Shown: piece by piece, positions 50,898-59,547 of the stretch
Position numbering within the stretch: the stretch's first letter is position 1
Layout: every line of letters starts with the position of its first letter
Source: an uncultured Oscillospiraceae bacterium
GTDB taxonomy: Bacteria; Bacillota; Clostridia; Oscillospirales; Oscillospiraceae
Assembly (NCBI GenBank): GCA_944385665.1
Contig: CALWYB010000001.1
Location: 16,046-80,045 of the forward strand
Direction of reading: 5' to 3'
DNA: 64,000 nt
The notes under the pieces: generated by a model
What the model was told of the DNA's origin: nothing
Seen by the model: the letters and a program-made list of their open reading frames with translations, nothing else
Databases searched by the model: none
Translations under genes and position numbers: made by a program

Positions 50898-52175
50898 ATG
50901 TCTCAGATTACAATTTGCCTTATCATCTTCGTGGCAATGATCGTACTCTTCTTCATGAACAAGATCCCCATGTCCTTTACCGCCATCGGAGCTATGATGC
51001 TCCTGGTACTGACTGGATGCTTGGATGGAAGCAGCGCCATTGCGACCTTCGGCAGCTCTACCGTCATTACCATGGCGGCTATGTTCGTGGTTGCCGCCGG
51101 ACTCAGCCGCACCCAGATGATCAACCACATCACCAAACTGCTCTATCGGATCACCGATGGTTCCTTTACCAAGGTGCTGGCTTGCTACGTTCTGGTCACC
51201 TGCCTGCTGGGCCAGTTCGTCCCCAGCATTGTGGCCCTGTTCGCTCTAGTACACCCCTTGGTCCAGAACATGTGTGACCGAATGAATATCAGCCCTTCCA
51301 AGATGATGTTCCCTATCGCGATGGCCACTGTTTCTACCAGCTTCATCATTGAGCCCATCGGTCCTTATGCCGCCTGGTATGTCACCCAGAACGGCTTTAT
51401 GGAATCCTATGGCTGGACCGGAACCCACCTGAATATGTGGAGCGAAACCAGCGTATTTCTCCCGGTTGGTATTCTGACCCTCCTGTGGGCTATCTTCGTT
51501 CTGCCCCGCATGCTGCCTGACACCCCGGAGCGCCCAATCGCCGCGATTGGCGGCCGCTCTCTGCAGGAGAAAGAACCCCTGAGCCCTGTGCGTGAGTTCC
51601 TTGGCTATGGCGTTTTTGTTGTGGTCATCATTTGCCTGATGCTGGGCTTCTCCTCCTGGAAAGTCACTCTGACCGGCGCGGTCATTCTGGTTGCCTCCGG
51701 TGTGCTCACTGAGCGGGAGGCCATTGACAATCTGAATCTGAGCACTGTGCTGCTCTACGTAGGCGTATCTGCCTTTGGCGAGGGTCTGGCTCAGACCGGC
51801 GCTGCGGAAATGATCGGTGACGGCATTGCCCATCTGCTGCAGGGCGTGACCAACGGCTACATTGTCGGCTTCGTGTTCTACATGGTCAGCTTCCTGATGA
51901 CCTCCCTGCTGTACAACCGGGCCGTCAGTACGGTTCTGACCCCTGTGGCTGTGATTACCTGCAGCTCCATCGGCTGCGATCCCCGCGGTCCTGTCATCCT
52001 GTGCGCCCTGGCCACTATGTCCTCTCTGATCACCCCCATGGCCACCGCCGTGGTGCCCATGGCCATGAACGCCGGCGGATACAGTGCAAAGACCATCCTC
52101 AAGGCCGGTATTCTCCCCGGTATCCTGCGTGGTGTCGTTGGCACCTTGATTGCCATGACCCTCTTCCCCATGTAA
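50898..52175 (+). CDS. SLC13/citrate-type anion carrier
   Basis: The 425-residue protein has ten to twelve hydrophobic segments in the arrangement of the DASS/ion-transporter superfamily (CitMHS, SLC13 and ArsB relatives): FATFGSSTVITMAAMFVVAA-like start of the first inverted repeat, PSKMMFPIAMATVSTSFIIE, and VSTVLTPVAVITCSSIG in the second. Such carriers move di- and tricarboxylates or related anions. AGGAGG precedes the ATG, 94 bases after the M20 gene. By context it probably brings in an anionic amide that the M20 enzyme then splits. Confidence 0.82.
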   Translation: MSQITICLIIFVAMIVLFFMNKIPMSFTAIGAMMLLVLTGCLDGSSAIATFGSSTVITMAAMFVVAAGLSRTQMINHITKLLYRITDGSFTKVLACYVLVTCLLGQFVPSIVALFALVHPLVQNMCDRMNISPSKMMFPIAMATVSTSFIIEPIGPYAAWYVTQNGFMESYGWTGTHLNMWSETSVFLPVGILTLLWAIFVLPRMLPDTPERPIAAIGGRSLQEKEPLSPVREFLGYGVFVVVIICLMLGFSSWKVTLTGAVILVASGVLTEREAIDNLNLSTVLLYVGVSAFGEGLAQTGAAEMIGDGIAHLLQGVTNGYIVGFVFYMVSFLMTSLLYNRAVSTVLTPVAVITCSSIGCDPRGPVILCALATMSSLITPMATAVVPMAMNAGGYSAKTILKAGILPGILRGVVGTLIAMTLFPM

Positions 52176-52556
52176 GTCAAAGGGATTTGACTTTCAGCTC
52201 CCTGTCATCCCCAGTTTGCAGTCTCCTTTTCTCCACCTATATTTAAAGGGAAACCCAACGGATTCTTCTCTCTGTTTTGGAATATGAGCGCACTGAGCAG
52301 TTCCCCTCTTCTGTACAGTGAATGCTCAGATCAGACGATTCCATCCCGTCTGCATATCACTCACACCGATCGGATCGCATTATCCGATCGGTGTGAGTTT
52401 TTTTGCCTTGGTACGCTGTTTTGCTTGACCTTCCCCCCGGGGGAAGGTGTATGCTTCCAGCTGTTCCAGGAAAATCTAACAAGGTCCCATCCGTCCCCGC
52501 TCCCCCGCCTGTTTTGCCCGGAGAAGAAAAAATTCTTTGAATGGGAGGCCAGCCTC
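52176..52556. other. Intergenic region before the TetR promoter
   Basis: It contains the terminator listed next and a purine/pyrimidine-mixed stretch (about 52410-52556) in which I see no gene. Confidence 0.5.
52360..52404 (+). terminator. Strong intrinsic terminator
   Basis: A perfect 16-bp stem (52360-52375 with 52382-52397), loop CGCATT, followed by seven T. It closes the M20/carrier operon. Confidence 0.92.
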
Positions 52557-52585
52557 TTGACCGGAAAAACCGGGGCGATTATACT
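52557..52585 (+). promoter_or_regulatory. Promoter of the TetR/efflux operon
   Basis: TTGACC (52557-52562) and TATACT (52580-52585) are 17 bases apart. Confidence 0.75.
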
Positions 52586-52604
52586 ATATGACAACTTGTC
52601 ATAT
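52586..52604. promoter_or_regulatory. TetR-type operator, 19-bp perfect palindrome
   Basis: ATATGACAACTTGTCATAT is a perfect palindrome (9+1+9) that begins directly after the -10 box and covers the predicted transcription start, the usual place for autorepression by a TetR dimer. Confidence 0.8.
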
Positions 52605-52609
52605 TTTTT

Positions 52610-52617
52610 GGGAGGTG
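52610..52617 (+). promoter_or_regulatory. Ribosome binding site of the AUA-start TetR gene
   Basis: GGGAGGTG lies nine bases before ATA 52625. No ATG, GTG or TTG in the TetR frame lies within reach of it. Confidence 0.7.
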
Positions 52618-52624
52618 AACCGCC

Positions 52625-53251
52625 ATACCTAGTCCAACCTTTTTCCATCTGCCCCAGGCCAAGCGGGAACGGCTTCTCCAGTGTGCCCGGGAAGAATTCT
52701 CCCGGGTCTCCTTTGACGAGTCCTCCATCAACCGCATCGTCCGCCAGGCGGAAATATCCCGGGGCAGCTTCTACATGTACTTTACCGACAAGGAGGATCT
52801 GTTCCGCTATCTGCTGCAATGCTATCTGGATGAGCTGACCCGGATGCTTCAAACGCTGCTGGACCGGGAGCAGGGAGACCTGTTTGCCGCCTTCGGCGCC
52901 CTGTTCCAGCAGCTGTTGGAGCAGCGGGACAGCCCCTCTGCCCAGCAGTTTCAGGCCATTCTCCACCGCAATGCGGGAGTGCAGCAGGGGGCGCTGCTGC
53001 GCTCGGCGGGAACCCACTCCCTCTTTGCCGCCCTCTCCGGTCACATCGACCGCTCCCGCCTGTCCATCCGCCGGGAGGAGGATCTGGAGGATATGTTCCA
53101 CATTTTGACCAGCGTCACCGCCCCCGCCCTGTGCGCCGCCCTGTCCCACGCCGACCCCCAGATCGCTTGGAACCGCCTCCAGGCACAGCTGGACATTCTC
53201 CGGCGGGGCATGGAGGCCCGGCACGAACCAGCCCCATCCCATCACGAGTAA
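52625..53251 (+). CDS. TetR-family regulator with apparent AUA start codon
   Basis: Read from ATA 52625 the product has 208 residues and starts with the typical PSPTFFHLPQAKRERLL, then the helix-turn-helix DESSINRIVRQAEISRGSFY and MYFTDKEDLF. Such TetR proteins normally begin M-P-S-P-T-F-F, so the start ATG seems to have become ATA. The first in-frame ATG (52775) would delete the whole DNA-binding domain, and the frame is closed upstream by TGA at 52616-52618. A strong promoter, operator and ribosome binding site are in place. The gene leads the efflux operon and probably represses it. It may be translated weakly from AUA, or be newly inactivated. Confidence 0.75.
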   Translation: MPSPTFFHLPQAKRERLLQCAREEFSRVSFDESSINRIVRQAEISRGSFYMYFTDKEDLFRYLLQCYLDELTRMLQTLLDREQGDLFAAFGALFQQLLEQRDSPSAQQFQAILHRNAGVQQGALLRSAGTHSLFAALSGHIDRSRLSIRREEDLEDMFHILTSVTAPALCAALSHADPQIAWNRLQAQLDILRRGMEARHEPAPSHHE

Positions 53252-53267
53252 ACAAGGAGTCACTGCC

Positions 53268-54923
53268 ATGGAAACAAAAGAACAACTGCAAACCGTCCCT
53301 GTGTCCTCCGCGCCCGCCCAGGCGCCCCAGCAGGACAGCGCCCCCACCTGGAAGGCGCCCAAGAAGAAACGCCGCTGGCCCAAGATCGTCCTGCTGGTGG
53401 CCGTCATCCTGGCCGCCTTGATCTTCTTCGTGGTGCGTTCCATGCTGGGAGCCGGGAAAAACCTGCTGGCCGGAGCCTATCTCACCGCCACCGCGCAGAT
53501 GCAGGAGATGACCGTCTCCGTATCCAGCACCGGCACCATCCAGCCCATCGACTCCTACAATGTCAGCGGCATGGTCACCGGTGAGGTGCTGGAGGCCCCC
53601 TTTGAGGTGGGCGACCAGGTGGAGAAGGGGGACGTGCTCTACCGCATTGACCCCGGCAGCGCTCAGACCACAGTGCAGCAGGCCCAGCTTGCGGTCCAGC
53701 AGGCCCAGCTGAGCTACGACTCCATTGCCGACGGTCTGGCCCCCAAGGCCTCCGGCGCCGGTGTGGTCCAGCAGCTGCACGTAAAGAAGGGCGACCTGGT
53801 GACCGCCGGCTCTCCCATTGCGGACATCTCCGACACCTCTACCATGACCCTCACCCTTCCCTTCCAGTCTGCCGACGCCGCCCGCATCTCGGTGGGCGAG
53901 GCCGCCACGGTAACCCTGGCCGGCACCCTGGAGACCCTGTCCGGCACGGTGGAGTCGGTGGCTGCCGCCGACCTGGTGGGCAACGGCGGCGCTCTGGTGC
54001 GCCAGGTGAAGATCCGGGTGCAGAACCCCGGCGCTCTCACCACCGCCACCACCGCTACCGCTAAGGTGGGCGACATCGCCTGCGCCGGCAGCGGCACCTT
54101 TGAGGCCAACCTCAGCCAGACCATCACCGCCGCCGGAAGCGGCGAGGTGGTTTCGGTAAACACCTCTGTGGGCAGCCGGGTCTCCCCGGGACAGGTGCTG
54201 GTCAACCTGGGCGGCTCCTCCGCCGAGACCTCCCTGGAAAACGCCGCCCTCTCCCTGCAAAATGCCCAGCTCTCCCTCCAGAATGCCCAGGACGCCCTGG
54301 AGAACTACACCATCACGGCTCCCATCTCGGGCACTGTGATCGAGAAGAACTTCAAGGCCGGGGACACCATTGACAACAACAGCCTCACCGCCGCCGGGGG
54401 GACTCTGGCCGTCCTCTACGACATGTCCACCCTCACCTTTGAGATGAAGATTGACGAGAAGGACATCAACAAGATCCAGGTGGGCCAGGAGGTCACCATC
54501 ACCGCCGACGCGGTGGAGGGCGTCACCTTCTCCGGCGTGGTGGACACGGTGAACATCAACGGCACCACCGTCAGCGGCCAGACCAACTACCCTGTCACGG
54601 TGGTCATCAACGATCCTCAGGACCTGAAGCCTGGGATGAACGTCTCCGCCGACATCATCGTGGAACGGGCGGGCACGGTGCTGTGCGTCCCCGTGGACGC
54701 GGTAAACCGGGGCAGCGATAAGCCCACCGTCCAAGTGGCCGGAGAGGGCGCCCTGGATGAGGAGGGCAATGTGATCGACCCCTCCAAGCTGGAGACCCGG
54801 GAGGTCACCCTGGGCCGCAACGACAACGACAACATTGAGATCACCAGCGGCCTGACAGAAGGCGATGTGGTGGTTTGGGCCAACGAGGTCTCCAATCCTC
54901 TGGCCTCCATGATGGGGATGTAA
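53268..54923 (+). CDS. Efflux periplasmic-adaptor-like protein (MacA/HlyD family)
   Basis: The 551-residue protein has a basic cytoplasmic start (APKKKRRW), one membrane helix at about 40-58, then the membrane-fusion layout: a barrel part (VSVSSTGTIQPIDSYNVSG, GDQVEKGDVLYRIDPGS), helical hairpins rich in glutamine and alanine, a second lipoyl-like motif (VGSRVSPGQVL) and a C-terminal beta-barrel (DLKPGMNVSADI). Gram-positive members work with a MacB-like ABC pair to export peptides or drugs. It has two hairpin regions and is longer than usual. It follows the TetR gene by 16 bases. Confidence 0.88.
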   Translation: METKEQLQTVPVSSAPAQAPQQDSAPTWKAPKKKRRWPKIVLLVAVILAALIFFVVRSMLGAGKNLLAGAYLTATAQMQEMTVSVSSTGTIQPIDSYNVSGMVTGEVLEAPFEVGDQVEKGDVLYRIDPGSAQTTVQQAQLAVQQAQLSYDSIADGLAPKASGAGVVQQLHVKKGDLVTAGSPIADISDTSTMTLTLPFQSADAARISVGEAATVTLAGTLETLSGTVESVAAADLVGNGGALVRQVKIRVQNPGALTTATTATAKVGDIACAGSGTFEANLSQTITAAGSGEVVSVNTSVGSRVSPGQVLVNLGGSSAETSLENAALSLQNAQLSLQNAQDALENYTITAPISGTVIEKNFKAGDTIDNNSLTAAGGTLAVLYDMSTLTFEMKIDEKDINKIQVGQEVTITADAVEGVTFSGVVDTVNINGTTVSGQTNYPVTVVINDPQDLKPGMNVSADIIVERAGTVLCVPVDAVNRGSDKPTVQVAGEGALDEEGNVIDPSKLETREVTLGRNDNDNIEITSGLTEGDVVVWANEVSNPLASMMGM

Positions 54924-54926
54924 GCT

Positions 54927-55685
54927 ATGGGACACCTCATTGAATTTCAGCAGGTCTATAAGATCTATCAGATGGGCGACACCCAGGTCCACGCCCTGGA
55001 CGGAGTGAACTTCGCCATCGACAAGGGGGAATTTGTAGCCATTGTGGGCCAGTCCGGCTCGGGCAAGTCCACCGCCATGAACATCATCGGCTGTCTGGAC
55101 GTGCCCACCAGCGGGCGCTACTTTCTGGGGGGCGTGGATGTGTCCACCATGGATGACGACCAGCAGGCGGTGATCCGCAACAAGATGCTGGGCTTTATCT
55201 TCCAGCAGTACAACCTGATTCCCAAGCTCAATGTGCTGGAAAATGTGGAGCTGCCCCTGCTCTACGGCGGTGTGCCCCAGCGGGAGCGGCGGGAGCGGGC
55301 CCTCAGCGCCCTGGACCGGGTGGGTCTGGCCGACAAGTACAAAAACCGCCCCAACCAGCTCTCCGGCGGCCAGCAGCAGCGGGTATCCATCGCCCGGGCG
55401 CTGGCGGGCAACCCCTCCGTCATCCTGGCCGACGAGCCCACCGGCGCCCTGGACTCCCACACCAGCCGGGAGGTCCTCTCCTTTTTGAAAAAACTCAACC
55501 GGGAGGGGGACACCGTGGTGCTCATCACCCACGACAACTCCATCGCCGTACGGGCCAGACGGATCATCCGCCTTCAGGACGGGCAGATCATCTACGACGG
55601 CGACGCCAGCGATCCCCAGGCCGTGGTCCAGCCCAGAATGGATGACGACGAGGACGACGATCTGTGTGGGGAGGTGGGAGACTGA
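54927..55685 (+). CDS. MacB-type ABC transporter ATPase
   Basis: The 252-residue protein has Walker A GQSGSGKST at 41-49, Q-loop FIFQQYNLIPKL, signature LSGGQQQRVSIARAL, Walker B VILADEPTGALDS and the H-loop VLITHDN. It is of the MacB/LolD/FtsE type that powers export or mechanotransmission through FtsX-like permeases. It lies three bases after the adaptor gene; its stop shares one base with the permease start, so translation is coupled. The acidic tail (DDDEDDDLCGE) is unusual for the family. Confidence 0.93.
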   Translation: MGHLIEFQQVYKIYQMGDTQVHALDGVNFAIDKGEFVAIVGQSGSGKSTAMNIIGCLDVPTSGRYFLGGVDVSTMDDDQQAVIRNKMLGFIFQQYNLIPKLNVLENVELPLLYGGVPQRERRERALSALDRVGLADKYKNRPNQLSGGQQQRVSIARALAGNPSVILADEPTGALDSHTSREVLSFLKKLNREGDTVVLITHDNSIAVRARRIIRLQDGQIIYDGDASDPQAVVQPRMDDDEDDDLCGEVGD

Positions 55686-56947
55686 TGGGTGTGAAGCAAT
55701 CCTTCTTTCTGGCCCTCAAGTCCCTGGCCACCAGCAAGGTCCGTGCCCTGCTGACCATGCTGGGCATTATCATCGGCGTGGCCGCCGTCATTATCATCAT
55801 CTCCCTGGGCGACGGCATGCAAAAGCTGATGAGCGACTCCTTTGAGGAGCTGGGGGCCAATCTCATCCAGGTATCGGTCCAGTCCAGCGGCTCCTCCCGG
55901 GAGGTGTCCATGGACGATATGTACGACCTGGTGGAGAAAAACCCCAAGTATCTCTCCGCCGTCAGTCCCTATATCACGGTCTCCTCCGCCTCTGCCCGTA
56001 CCCCCGGCGACACCTTCACCCCCTACAGCGTGGTGGGCGTCAGCGAGGCCTACGATGAGATCCGCGCCCTCACCGTGGAGCAGGGCCGCTTCCTCCAGTA
56101 CGTGGATGTGCTCCGCTCCCAGAAGGTGTGCGTGGTGGGCTCCTATATCAGCAAGGAGTACTATAACGGCAGCGCCCTGGGCAAGACCCTGGGGCTCAGC
56201 GGCTACAACTACACCATCGTAGGGGTGCTCTCCGAGAGCGCGGAGTCCCGGAAAGGCTCGGCCGATGACCTGGTCATCATCCCCTACACCAACGCCCAGC
56301 AGCTCAACAGCGCTCTGGGCAGCTCCGGCTCTCCCTCCAGCACCATGATGAGCGGCGGCATCCTCACCGGCGTGGGCATGGACACCTATATGTTCAGCGG
56401 CACCAGCAAGGACACCGCCTCCACCTCCCGGGGCGTCATTGAGAACTTCCTGGACAAGGTGTACGGCGACGACCAGAAATATATGGTCATCACCTCGGCG
56501 GAGATGCTGGACATGATGAACACCATGATGGACACCATGATGGTGGTACTGGTGGCCATTGCCGGCATCTCCCTGCTGGTGGGCGGCATCGGCATCATGA
56601 ATATCATGCTGGTCTCGGTCTCGGAGCGCACCCGGGAGATCGGCATCCGCAAGTCCCTGGGCGCCAAACGCCGGGACATCCGGGGGCAGTTTATCATCGA
56701 GGCGGGCACCACCTCCGCCATTGGAGGCGTCATCGGCATCGTGTTGGGCATTGCCCTGGCCAAGGTGGCCGGCACCCTCATCGACGGGCTGATGAACTCC
56801 GGGTCCACCCAATTTACTGCGGTGGTCTCCATTCAATCGGTTGCCCTGGCCTTCGGCGTATCGGTGGGCGTTGGCATTCTCTTCGGCTATCTGCCCGCCA
56901 ACAAGGCCGCCAAGCTCAACCCCATCGACGCGCTGCGCTACGAATAA
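55685..56947 (+). CDS. MacB-type ABC transporter permease
   Basis: The 420-residue protein has the MacB/FtsX topology: one helix near residues 20-45 (TMLGIIIGVAAVIIIISL), a large external domain (about 60-275), then three helices at the C-terminus with GGIGIMNIMLVSVSERTREI and the final FGYLPANKAAKLNPIDALRYE. ATG 55685 is preferred to a start seven codons earlier because it follows the GGGGAGG site. It completes the tripartite efflux system with the adaptor and ATPase. Confidence 0.92.
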   Translation: MGVKQSFFLALKSLATSKVRALLTMLGIIIGVAAVIIIISLGDGMQKLMSDSFEELGANLIQVSVQSSGSSREVSMDDMYDLVEKNPKYLSAVSPYITVSSASARTPGDTFTPYSVVGVSEAYDEIRALTVEQGRFLQYVDVLRSQKVCVVGSYISKEYYNGSALGKTLGLSGYNYTIVGVLSESAESRKGSADDLVIIPYTNAQQLNSALGSSGSPSSTMMSGGILTGVGMDTYMFSGTSKDTASTSRGVIENFLDKVYGDDQKYMVITSAEMLDMMNTMMDTMMVVLVAIAGISLLVGGIGIMNIMLVSVSERTREIGIRKSLGAKRRDIRGQFIIEAGTTSAIGGVIGIVLGIALAKVAGTLIDGLMNSGSTQFTAVVSIQSVALAFGVSVGVGILFGYLPANKAAKLNPIDALRYE

Positions 56948-56966
56948 AAAAGGAGGCGTTCCCCTT

Positions 56967-58838
56967 ATGAAATTAAAATCCATTCTGGCCGCCGGCACTG
57001 CCGCCGCCCTCACCGTGGGGCTGCTGGTTCTTCCCGCCGGCGCCCGCTCCACCACGGTGCCTGCCCAGCAGGAGGTGACCCAGGTGGTCAACGCCCTGGG
57101 CATCATGGTGGGCGACGAACAGGGCAACATGCAGCTGGACCGCACCGTCACCCGGGCGGAGTTTATCACCATGGCGGTAAAGGCCTCCCCCAACGGGGAT
57201 CAGGTGGGCGAGGCCTCTACCTCCCCCTACCCCGATGTGCCCTACACCCACTGGGCCGCCGGCTTTGTGGAGGCCGGTGTGGCGGCCGGCCTCATCACCG
57301 GCTACTCCGATGGTACTTTCCGTCCCTCCAACCAGATCACCCTGGCCGAGGGTGTGACCATCGTCCTCCAGCTGCTGGACTACGGCAGCGAGGGCTTCTC
57401 CGGTGCTTATCCCTCCCCCCAGATGGCCCTGTGCCGCAGTCTGAAGCTGGATCGGGGACTCAGCGCCCAGAACAGCGGCGACCTGCTCACCCGCCGGGAT
57501 GCCATGTACCTCTTCTACAACATGCTCTCCACCAACAACCAGTCGGGCACGCCCTACATAACTTCCCTGGGCCATTCCCTCAACGCCGCCGGCGAGGTGG
57601 ACCTGCTCGCTCTCATCAATGACGTGATGGACGGACCTCTGGTGGCCGCGGGCGACTGGCAGAGCTCCATCCCCTTCTCCCTCTCCGGCGTCACGGTCAC
57701 CCGGAACGGAGATCCCTCCTCTCTGAGCAAGATCCAGGAGAATGACGTCATCTACTGGTGCCAGCCCATGCGCACCCTGTGGGTCTACTCGGACAAGGTG
57801 GTGGGGACCATCCAGTCCATCACCCCGGATACCTCCTCTCCCACGGCGGTGACCATCGGCGGACACTCCTATGAGCTGGACAGCGCCTCTGCTGCCTATG
57901 CCCTGTCCGATCTGGGCAGCTATGATCTGGGCGACACGGTCACCCTGCTGCTGGGCCGCCAGGGCAAGGTGGCCGCCGTCACGGAACCCATGGAGACCAC
58001 CTCGGAGCGCTGCGGCGTGGTCACCCAGGTCACCCGGGAGACCTACTCCGACGGCACCCACTCCTCCTACACCGCCGACACCATCACCCTGATGGCCACC
58101 GACGGTCAGACCTACCGCTACGAGTGTACCACCCAGACCTACGAGCCGGGCGATCTGGTGGGCGTAAACATCGCCGCCGACGGCACCGTCTCCCTCAAGC
58201 GGCTTCCCTCCGTCAAGCTCTCCGGCAAGGTAAACAGCAGCGCCACCAAGCTGGGCTCCATCCCCCTGGCCTCCGACGTGGAGATCCTGGATGTCTATGA
58301 AAACGTAGGCGTGCGGGTTTTTGCCAGCCGTGTGGCCGGACTCAACCTGACCCAGGACATGATCAGCTACTACACCATGAACGGCAGCGGCGAGATCGAC
58401 CGGCTGATTCTCAAGGACGTCACCGGGGACACCTACAACTACGGCATGCTCACCGAGATGGTTGTGATGCCCACCGGCACCGTCACCACCTACTATACCT
58501 ACGTCTACGACGTGGGCGGCACCACCTACACCCTGCCCAATATCACCACCGGCTTCCCGGTGAGCACCGGCGGCGTCATGATCAAGGGTGATCTCTCCAA
58601 TCCGGACAAGATCTACAACCTCACCAGAGTCAACGCCACCAGCATCAGCGGCAACCAGCTCATCGCCCTCAACCGCTCCTACACCATGGCGGACAATGTG
58701 GTGATCTACGAGTACCGCAACGGCTCCTACTATCTCTCCTCCGCCCAGCGGGTCCAGGAGAAGGGGCTGTCCCTCACCGGCTGGTACGATAAGAGTGAAA
58801 ACAACGGCGGCCGCATCCGCATTGTGGTTGCCAAATAA
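56967..58838 (+). CDS. SLH-domain surface protein
   Basis: The 623-residue product has a signal peptide (about 1-27, ending PAGARS), then SLH repeats at about 30-160 (YPDVPYTHWAAGFVEAGVAA, GLITGYSDGTFRPSN), and a long beta-rich part without enzyme motifs, with repeated turns of the type VTIGGHSYELD and ITLMATDGQTYRYE. SLH repeats bind pyruvylated wall polysaccharide and hold the protein on the cell surface. It lies 19 bases after the permease behind AAAAAGGAGG, so it may be part of the efflux operon. Function of the rest is unknown. Confidence 0.83.
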   Translation: MKLKSILAAGTAAALTVGLLVLPAGARSTTVPAQQEVTQVVNALGIMVGDEQGNMQLDRTVTRAEFITMAVKASPNGDQVGEASTSPYPDVPYTHWAAGFVEAGVAAGLITGYSDGTFRPSNQITLAEGVTIVLQLLDYGSEGFSGAYPSPQMALCRSLKLDRGLSAQNSGDLLTRRDAMYLFYNMLSTNNQSGTPYITSLGHSLNAAGEVDLLALINDVMDGPLVAAGDWQSSIPFSLSGVTVTRNGDPSSLSKIQENDVIYWCQPMRTLWVYSDKVVGTIQSITPDTSSPTAVTIGGHSYELDSASAAYALSDLGSYDLGDTVTLLLGRQGKVAAVTEPMETTSERCGVVTQVTRETYSDGTHSSYTADTITLMATDGQTYRYECTTQTYEPGDLVGVNIAADGTVSLKRLPSVKLSGKVNSSATKLGSIPLASDVEILDVYENVGVRVFASRVAGLNLTQDMISYYTMNGSGEIDRLILKDVTGDTYNYGMLTEMVVMPTGTVTTYYTYVYDVGGTTYTLPNITTGFPVSTGGVMIKGDLSNPDKIYNLTRVNATSISGNQLIALNRSYTMADNVVIYEYRNGSYYLSSAQRVQEKGLSLTGWYDKSENNGGRIRIVVAK

Positions 58839-58841
58839 GAA

Positions 58842-58877
58842 AAAAATGGAGGAAACCGGTTGGTTTCCTCCATTTTT
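58842..58877. terminator. Bidirectional intrinsic terminator
   Basis: AAAAATGGAGGAAACC (58842-58857) pairs with GGTTTCCTCCATTTTT (58862-58877). It lies between the converging SLH and C26 genes. Confidence 0.92.
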
Positions 58878-59547
58878 ATGTTCTTGCACTTGCAATGAGC
58901 CAGTCAAACAGGACGCTGCCCCTTCCCAGGCCCGGTCCGGACAGCCGCTCCGGGTGAAACTGCACGCCAAGCACCGGCAGGAAGCGGTGCACCAAGCCCT
59001 CCGCGAATCCCTCCGGCGCCCAGGCGGTCGCCTCCAGCTCCCGGCCCAGCCGGTCCACCGCCTGGTGATGGGCGCTGTTGACCACGGGAGAAGGCCCCAG
59101 CAGCCTCTCCAAAAGGCTCCCAGAGCGGCATTGGACCATGTGGTATACATCCTCCTCCCCCTGGTGAAGAGCCCGCCAGTCGGGTCGCAGATTCTGGATC
59201 AGGGTGCCGCCCAGAAACACGTTCAGCACCTGCATCCCCCGGCAAATCCCCAGCACCGGCTTGCCCCAGGTGAGGTAGGCTTCTGACAACATCAGCTCTG
59301 CCCGGTCCCGCTCCCGGTTGGGCGGATGGGACCCCCGGTCCTCCTGCCCAAACAAAGCCGGGTCCAGATCTCCTCCGCCGCACAGCACCAGAGCATCACA
59401 GCCCGAGTCCGGCTCAGGGCAGACGCCCGGCACCGGGATGCCTCCGGCTCGCTCCACCGCACGGATGTAGCGCTCCAGCCCGCCCGGTTCCCCGGAGAGC
59501 TGGACCCTGGGGGCGGAATGGTTTCTTTTGCAGCCGGAGACGGTCAC
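58876..59547 (-). CDS. Class I glutamine amidotransferase-like peptidase C26
   Basis: The 223-residue protein has the C26 pattern: LVLCGGGDLDPALFGQED, nucleophilic cysteine in LGICRGMQVLNVFLGG, and the histidine/glutamate pair in VLGVQFHPE. The family includes PuuD, which hydrolyses gamma-glutamyl-GABA, and gamma-glutamyl peptidases. The protein is somewhat short at the N-terminus. It overlaps the kinase-like gene by four bases and is last in a two-gene unit. Substrate not determinable from sequence. Confidence 0.85.
   Translation of the reverse strand: MTVSGCKRNHSAPRVQLSGEPGGLERYIRAVERAGGIPVPGVCPEPDSGCDALVLCGGGDLDPALFGQEDRGSHPPNRERDRAELMLSEAYLTWGKPVLGICRGMQVLNVFLGGTLIQNLRPDWRALHQGEEDVYHMVQCRSGSLLERLLGPSPVVNSAHHQAVDRLGRELEATAWAPEGFAEGLVHRFLPVLGVQFHPERLSGPGLGRGSVLFDWLIASART

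Noticed and set aside
53115-55532. An 805-codon frame antisense to the efflux operon.
   Set aside because: Shadow of the adaptor and ATPase genes.
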